This document shows, piece by piece, positions 6,345-8,522 of a DNA stretch of 8,522 nucleotides. The notes beneath the pieces are model-generated. The model had not been told where the DNA came from. It searched no databases and saw only the letters and a program-made list of their open reading frames with translations. Source of the DNA: Pseudonocardiaceae bacterium (lineage in GTDB: Bacteria > Actinomycetota > Actinomycetes > Mycobacteriales > Pseudonocardiaceae); NCBI GenBank assembly GCA_025937115.1, contig JAICSB010000125.1, forward strand, positions 1-8,522. The letters are read 5' to 3'. How positions within the stretch are numbered: the first letter of the stretch is position 1; every line of letters begins with the position of its first letter. The translations under genes and the position numbers were made by a program.

Positions 6345-7180
6345 CGACGACCACCGCACCGGCACGCACGGACCGCTCCGCGCAGGTGGTGCGCGGGCCA
6401 TCCGTTGCGCTGATGCTGCGCTCGTTCGGCTCGGTGCTGCGCCGCGACATCGTTGTCACCGGTAAGGATCTGGTGGCGTTTCTGGCCCAGGTGCTGCTGC
6501 AGCCGGTGTTCTTCCTTTTCGTCTTCGGCAAACTGTTGACCAGCCTCGGTTACACCAGCAGTGGCTACTCCAACCTGCTGTTTCCCGGGCTCGTCGCACT
6601 CACTGCAACGGTGACCGCGATCCAGGCGATGGCGTTCCCGCTGGTGGCCGAGTTCAGCTGGACCAAGGAGATCGAGGACCGGCTGCTGGCTCCGCTTCCG
6701 CTGTGGGCGGTGGCCGCGGAGAAGGCTGTCTTCGCCACGCTTCGGGCGCTGGTCGCCTCGGCGGTGATGTTTCCGATCGGCATCGGCGTCCTCGGGTCGA
6801 TCCCGTACCGGGCGGACGGCCTCGGGTTGCTGATCGGCGTATTGCTGCTCGGCAGTCTGGTCGGGGCGTGTATCGGCATGACGGTCGGCACGTTCGTACC
6901 GCCAACTAAGATCAACATTGCCTTCGCGCTGATCTTCACGCCGCTGCTGTTCACCGGCGCCACCCAGTACCCGTGGCCGTCTCTTGGGCCGCACCTGCGA
7001 TGGTTTCAGGTGCTCAGCGCGGCCAACCCGATCACCTACGTCAGTGAAGGGATGCGAGCCGCGCTGGTGCCGAACATCCCGCACATCCCGGGTTGGATCT
7101 GCCTGCTCGCGCTCGCGGGCTCGCTAGCGATCTTCGGCACGCTGGGCATGATCGGCTTTCGGCACCGCGCCCTCGACTAG
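6341..7180 (+). CDS. ABC-2 type exporter membrane permease (DrrB-like)
   Basis: This is the membrane partner of the preceding ATPase, in the ABC-2 permease family (PF01061). Counting from CTG 6341 (279 residues) I see six hydrophobic segments at about 45-65, 79-101, 128-150, 161-184, 191-206 and 251-273. The family-like stretch ANPITYVSEGMRAAL (228-242) comes before the last one. Two ATPase-permease pairs would form the usual exporter in the cytoplasmic membrane. The first conventional start is GTG 6386 (264 residues) but it lacks a Shine-Dalgarno sequence. CTG 6341 has GGAG 6 bases upstream and overlaps the ATPase stop as CTGA. The intervening 15 codons are coding-like (13 of 15 third positions G or C) and give the natural-looking N-terminus TTTTAPARTDRSAQ. 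Both starts keep all membrane segments. Confidence 0.92.
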   Translation: MTTTTAPARTDRSAQVVRGPSVALMLRSFGSVLRRDIVVTGKDLVAFLAQVLLQPVFFLFVFGKLLTSLGYTSSGYSNLLFPGLVALTATVTAIQAMAFPLVAEFSWTKEIEDRLLAPLPLWAVAAEKAVFATLRALVASAVMFPIGIGVLGSIPYRADGLGLLIGVLLLGSLVGACIGMTVGTFVPPTKINIAFALIFTPLLFTGATQYPWPSLGPHLRWFQVLSAANPITYVSEGMRAALVPNIPHIPGWICLLALAGSLAIFGTLGMIGFRHRALD

Positions 7181-7235
7181 CCGGCTCCAAGCGCTGCTCT
7201 GAAATCTCAAATACTCAACCGAGCTGCGATCAGTA

Positions 7236-7264
7236 CCGCTGATGCGGTTGATAGCGGCTTTTTT
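7236..7264 (+). terminator. Intrinsic terminator after the exporter operon
   Basis: CCGCT (7236-7240) pairs with AGCGG (7253-7257). The adjacent AT/AT bases add two pairs around a bulged G, and the stem is followed by C and six T's (7259-7264). It lies 56 bases after the permease stop. A competing small hairpin ACCGC/GCGGT exists inside the same stretch. A T-run this long is rare in this DNA, which supports the call. Confidence 0.68.
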
Positions 7265-7383
7265 CGATGCTTGTGCGCATACATCGTGCGTGCGATGCTG
7301 GGCTACCGGGATGGATTGTGCGGTTGTCCGCCCAGGCCGTGCATGCCCGGACCGTCTAGGTCGTGTGGTTGGGAGAGCGTGGG

Positions 7384-7725
7384 ATGACCTTAACCGGAGC
7401 CGCCGCTGCCCCATCGACGATGAACGGCGTCGTGTGCTGCCCGACGTGCGGGCGCCCCGCCATCGTCGAGGGTAGGTTCCGGATCCACGGTGCCGGCGGT
7501 CCCATCGGGCGTTTGCGTATCTCTTGTGTCGACGGGCACGGCTGGTTGCTGCTGGCCGACCGAGTCAAGCAGATCGAGCCATGGGAGGGTTTCGACGATC
7601 AGCCTGACCACGACACCGCGATCGCGGCGCAGCGGTCAGAACAAGTCACGCGGGGCACCGCGGGCGCCCCGCTGGGAGGCGCGACCCTGCCAGTGGATCA
7701 TCGCAAAGCCGGTCAGACCGAGTAG
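7384..7725 (+). CDS. Small zinc-ribbon-like protein, function unknown
   Basis: This 113-residue protein has a CCPTCG motif (18-23) followed 25 residues later by Cys48 and His52 (SCVDGH), a C-x2-C...C-x3-H arrangement that could hold one zinc ion. VEGRFRIHGAGGPIGRLRISC between them reads as two beta strands, as in a zinc ribbon. I cannot name a family. ATG 7384 is preferred over the upstream GTG 7363 because GGGAG (7371-7375) lies 8 bases before it. Third codon positions are strongly G/C, so the gene looks real. The last 29 residues (85-113) overlap the antisense DUF2530 gene by 90 bases and look like low-information sequence. The gene follows the exporter terminator and so probably has its own promoter. 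Confidence 0.72.
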   Translation: MTLTGAAAAPSTMNGVVCCPTCGRPAIVEGRFRIHGAGGPIGRLRISCVDGHGWLLLADRVKQIEPWEGFDDQPDHDTAIAAQRSEQVTRGTAGAPLGGATLPVDHRKAGQTE

Positions 7726-7890
7726 GCCTCCGGCCAGACAAGCCCATATCCACACCGGCGATCGACCGGCGACCAGCAATACCACTGCGGCGGCGAACCA
7801 GATCACGGTGCCGACGCCGACGACCGGTCGCGGATCGGCGAGGCTGCGAGGCAGGCTTGGCATGCGCAGCACGCTACGCGTGCTGCGCAT
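7636..7890 (-). CDS. DUF2530 small membrane protein
   Basis: From ATG 7890 the product has 84 residues. The pattern LPRSLADPRPVVGVGTVIWF (13-32), two hydrophobic segments (about 22-41 and 46-65) and a basic tail RASQRGARGAPRDL match the actinobacterial DUF2530 family, a small two-helix membrane protein of unknown function. As I recall, the M. tuberculosis member Rv0879c also lies divergent from the MarR gene Rv0880, which supports the call. The start is uncertain. ATG 7890 and ATG 7863 sit in mirror positions of a perfect palindrome (7860-7892), neither has a Shine-Dalgarno sequence, and a GTG at 7920 is also in frame. Starting at 7863 (MPSLPRSL) would leave both palindromes in the control region. 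The TGA stop (7638-7636) lies inside the convergent zinc-ribbon gene. Confidence 0.83.
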   Translation of the reverse strand: MRSTRSVLRMPSLPRSLADPRPVVGVGTVIWFAAAVVLLVAGRSPVWIWACLAGGLLGLTGFAMIHWQGRASQRGARGAPRDLF

Positions 7891-7892
7891 GC
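7860..7892. repeat. Perfect 33-bp palindrome at the DUF2530 start
   Basis: GCATGCGCAGCACGC (7860-7874) is the exact reverse complement of GCGTGCTGCGCATGC (7878-7892), with the 3-base spacer TAC. It either covers the first ten codons of DUF2530 or sits directly before ATG 7863. In both cases a 15-bp RNA stem would cover or touch the start codon. It abuts the second palindrome with no base between. Confidence 0.85.
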
Positions 7893-7936
7893 TCGTGAGT
7901 GGGAAACAGTGCCATAACACTGTTTCCCACTCACGA
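7893..7936. promoter_or_regulatory. Perfect 44-bp palindrome, probable operator of the divergent MarR/DUF2530 pair
   Basis: TCGTGAGTGGGAAACAGTG (7893-7911) is the exact reverse complement of the bases at 7918-7936, separated by CCATAA. It lies between the divergent DUF2530 and MarR genes and ends 15 bases before the MarR -10 element, so its right arm covers the -35 region. MarR proteins commonly repress their own and divergent genes from palindromes, so an operator is the simplest reading. The 19-bp arms are much longer than the usual MarR site of about 16-20 bp in total. No T-tract follows on either strand, which argues against a terminator. Confidence 0.65.
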
Positions 7937-7951
7937 CTACATACAGCTAGC

Positions 7952-7957
7952 TATGCT
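7952..7957 (+). promoter_or_regulatory. Probable -10 element of a leaderless MarR transcript
   Basis: TATGCT matches TATAAT at 4 of 6 positions and ends 6 bases before ATG 7964, the distance expected if transcription starts at or next to the ATG. No Shine-Dalgarno sequence precedes ATG 7964 (GCTAACAAC), consistent with the leaderless mRNAs common in actinobacteria. No clear -35 hexamer is visible; that region falls in the right arm of the 44-bp palindrome. Confidence 0.45.
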
Positions 7958-7963
7958 AACAAC

Positions 7964-8413
7964 ATGACCACGCCGGGCGGAGCGCAGGACATCAACGAGC
8001 CGGGGCTGGCCAGTCGGCTTCGGCTCGCGGTGGTCCGGCTCAACCGGCGGTTGCGCGCGCAGCGCGATGTCGAGGCGGTGGCGACCCTCACTCAGCTTTC
8101 CGCGATGGCCTCGCTGCACCGGCACGGCCCGATGAGCCCGCGCGAACTGGCGGAGCGCGAGCGGGTACAACCGCCATCGATGACTCGGGTCATCGCCGCG
8201 TTGGTCGAAGGCGGCTTCATCGATCGCAGCCCGCATCCGACCGACGGTCGGCAGACCGTGGTGGCGCTGACCGAGACCGGCCGCCGGTATGTCGATGCTC
8301 AGGTCAGCGCTCGGGAACGCTGGCTAGACGCGCGCCTCGCCGAGCTCACCGCCGACGAGCGCGCCGTCCTGTGTCGCGCGGCCGAGATCATCGACCGGAT
8401 GGCAAGCACCTGA
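7964..8413 (+). CDS. MarR-family transcriptional regulator (Rv0880-like)
   Basis: This is a 149-residue winged helix-turn-helix repressor of the MarR family, a normal full length for the family. An N-terminal dimerisation helix (about 14-34) is followed by the DNA-binding domain. ELAERERVQPPSMTRVIAAL (61-80) includes the recognition helix, and the wing carries DGRQTVVALTETG with the conserved Asp94-Gly95-Arg96. The C-terminal helices (about 111-146) complete the dimer interface. The stretch RERVQPPSMTRVIAAL and HPTDGRQ closely resembles M. tuberculosis Rv0880 as I remember it, and the divergent DUF2530 neighbour fits that synteny. It probably binds the palindrome(s) just upstream and represses itself and DUF2530. 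The ligand is unknown. ATG 7964 has no Shine-Dalgarno sequence and is probably translated from a leaderless mRNA. Confidence 0.92.
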   Translation: MTTPGGAQDINEPGLASRLRLAVVRLNRRLRAQRDVEAVATLTQLSAMASLHRHGPMSPRELAERERVQPPSMTRVIAALVEGGFIDRSPHPTDGRQTVVALTETGRRYVDAQVSARERWLDARLAELTADERAVLCRAAEIIDRMAST

Positions 8414-8444
8414 GGCTGCTGAGTGCGGGTTTACGTAGCCGGAG

Positions 8445-8473
8445 TTGACAGCCAAGGAAGGGTAGCCTAACTT
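8445..8473 (+). promoter_or_regulatory. Near-consensus housekeeping promoter
   Basis: A perfect -35 TTGACA (8445-8450), a 17-base spacer and a -10 TAACTT (8468-8473; 4 of 6 to TATAAT with T1, A2 and T6 kept) would start transcription near 8480. It reads toward a gene beginning at about 8509. Confidence 0.65.
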
Positions 8474-8475
8474 GG
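8457..8475 (+). promoter_or_regulatory. Candidate DtxR/IdeR iron box overlapping the -10
   Basis: GAAGGGTAGCCTAACTTGG matches the 19-base iron-box consensus TTAGGTTAGCCTAACCTAA at 13 positions by hand alignment, including the whole core AGCCTAAC. It covers the -10 element, the usual position for repression by an iron-loaded DtxR/IdeR protein. The ends of the box are poor matches, so affinity may be modest. Confidence 0.45.
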
Positions 8476-8508
8476 GCGGTGCCGGCTTCGGGGTGGGAGT
8501 ACTGGCAA

Positions 8509-8522
8509 ATGCAGTTGGGACG
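8509..8522 (+). CDS. Start of an unidentified gene, truncated by the window edge
   Basis: ATG 8509 is followed by four codons' worth of sequence (MQLG and a partial codon). GGGAG (8495-8499) lies 9 bases before it, and the promoter at 8445-8473 would give a leader of about 30 bases. Too little is visible to name the product. The candidate iron box suggests a gene of iron uptake or iron-dependent control. Confidence 0.4.

Noticed and set aside
6200..7084. Minus-strand open frame of 294 codons across the transporter genes
   Set aside because: It is antisense to clear ABC ATPase and permease sequence, has an Arg/Gln/Asp-rich composition and no recognisable motif.
7860..7936. The paired palindromes as a transcription terminator
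   Set aside because: Neither palindrome is followed by a run of T on either strand, and they sit upstream of two divergent starts rather than after a gene end.
7490..7963. Upstream extension of the MarR reading frame to 7490
   Set aside because: The frame is open, but the extension runs antisense to DUF2530, through both palindromes and out of frame over the zinc-ribbon gene. The MarR family N-terminus begins at ATG 7964.

Overview
The window is a GC-rich actinomycete chromosome segment. Its coding stretches run at about 70% GC with strong G/C preference at third codon positions, and GTG starts are common. The gene content (DUF3027, a sacsin/Hsp90-like ATPase, DUF2530 divergent from an Rv0880-like MarR) is typical of actinobacteria. 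I would guess Pseudonocardiaceae or a relative, but the sequence does not prove it. I see no rRNA, tRNA, CRISPR array, transposase or integrase.

Positions 1-3990 hold conserved housekeeping-like genes. A truncated lipoprotein of the glutaminyl-peptide cyclotransferase family lies on the minus strand. Divergent from it, a DUF3027 gene overlaps by 4 bases a long gene for a GHKL-type ATPase with a sacsin-like N-terminal domain.

Positions 3991-4634 are a gene-poor gap that drops to about 53% GC (160 of 300 bases by hand count over 4021-4320). It holds at most one small antisense coiled-coil ORF and a 13-bp GC-only hairpin.

Positions 4635-7180 look like one plus-strand operon of four tightly packed genes: two small proteins I do not recognise, then the ATPase and the membrane permease of a DrrAB/ABC-2 type exporter. 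The first two genes overlap by 4 bases. The exporter pair probably does too, if the permease starts at a non-canonical CTG (6341). An intrinsic terminator follows at 7236-7264.

Positions 7384-8413 hold a small zinc-ribbon-like protein, a minus-strand DUF2530 membrane protein whose 3' end overlaps it by 90 bases, and a divergent MarR-family repressor resembling M. tuberculosis Rv0880. The divergent DUF2530/MarR control region contains two perfect palindromes that abut exactly: 15-bp arms at 7860-7892 and 19-bp arms at 7893-7936. The second covers the -35 region of a probable leaderless MarR promoter.

The right edge (8445-8522) carries a near-consensus promoter whose -10 is overlapped by a candidate DtxR/IdeR iron box, followed by a ribosome binding site and the first codons of a gene that leaves the window. 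The most unusual items are the paired palindromes, the orphan gene pair coupled to the exporter, the CTG start and the iron-box promoter.
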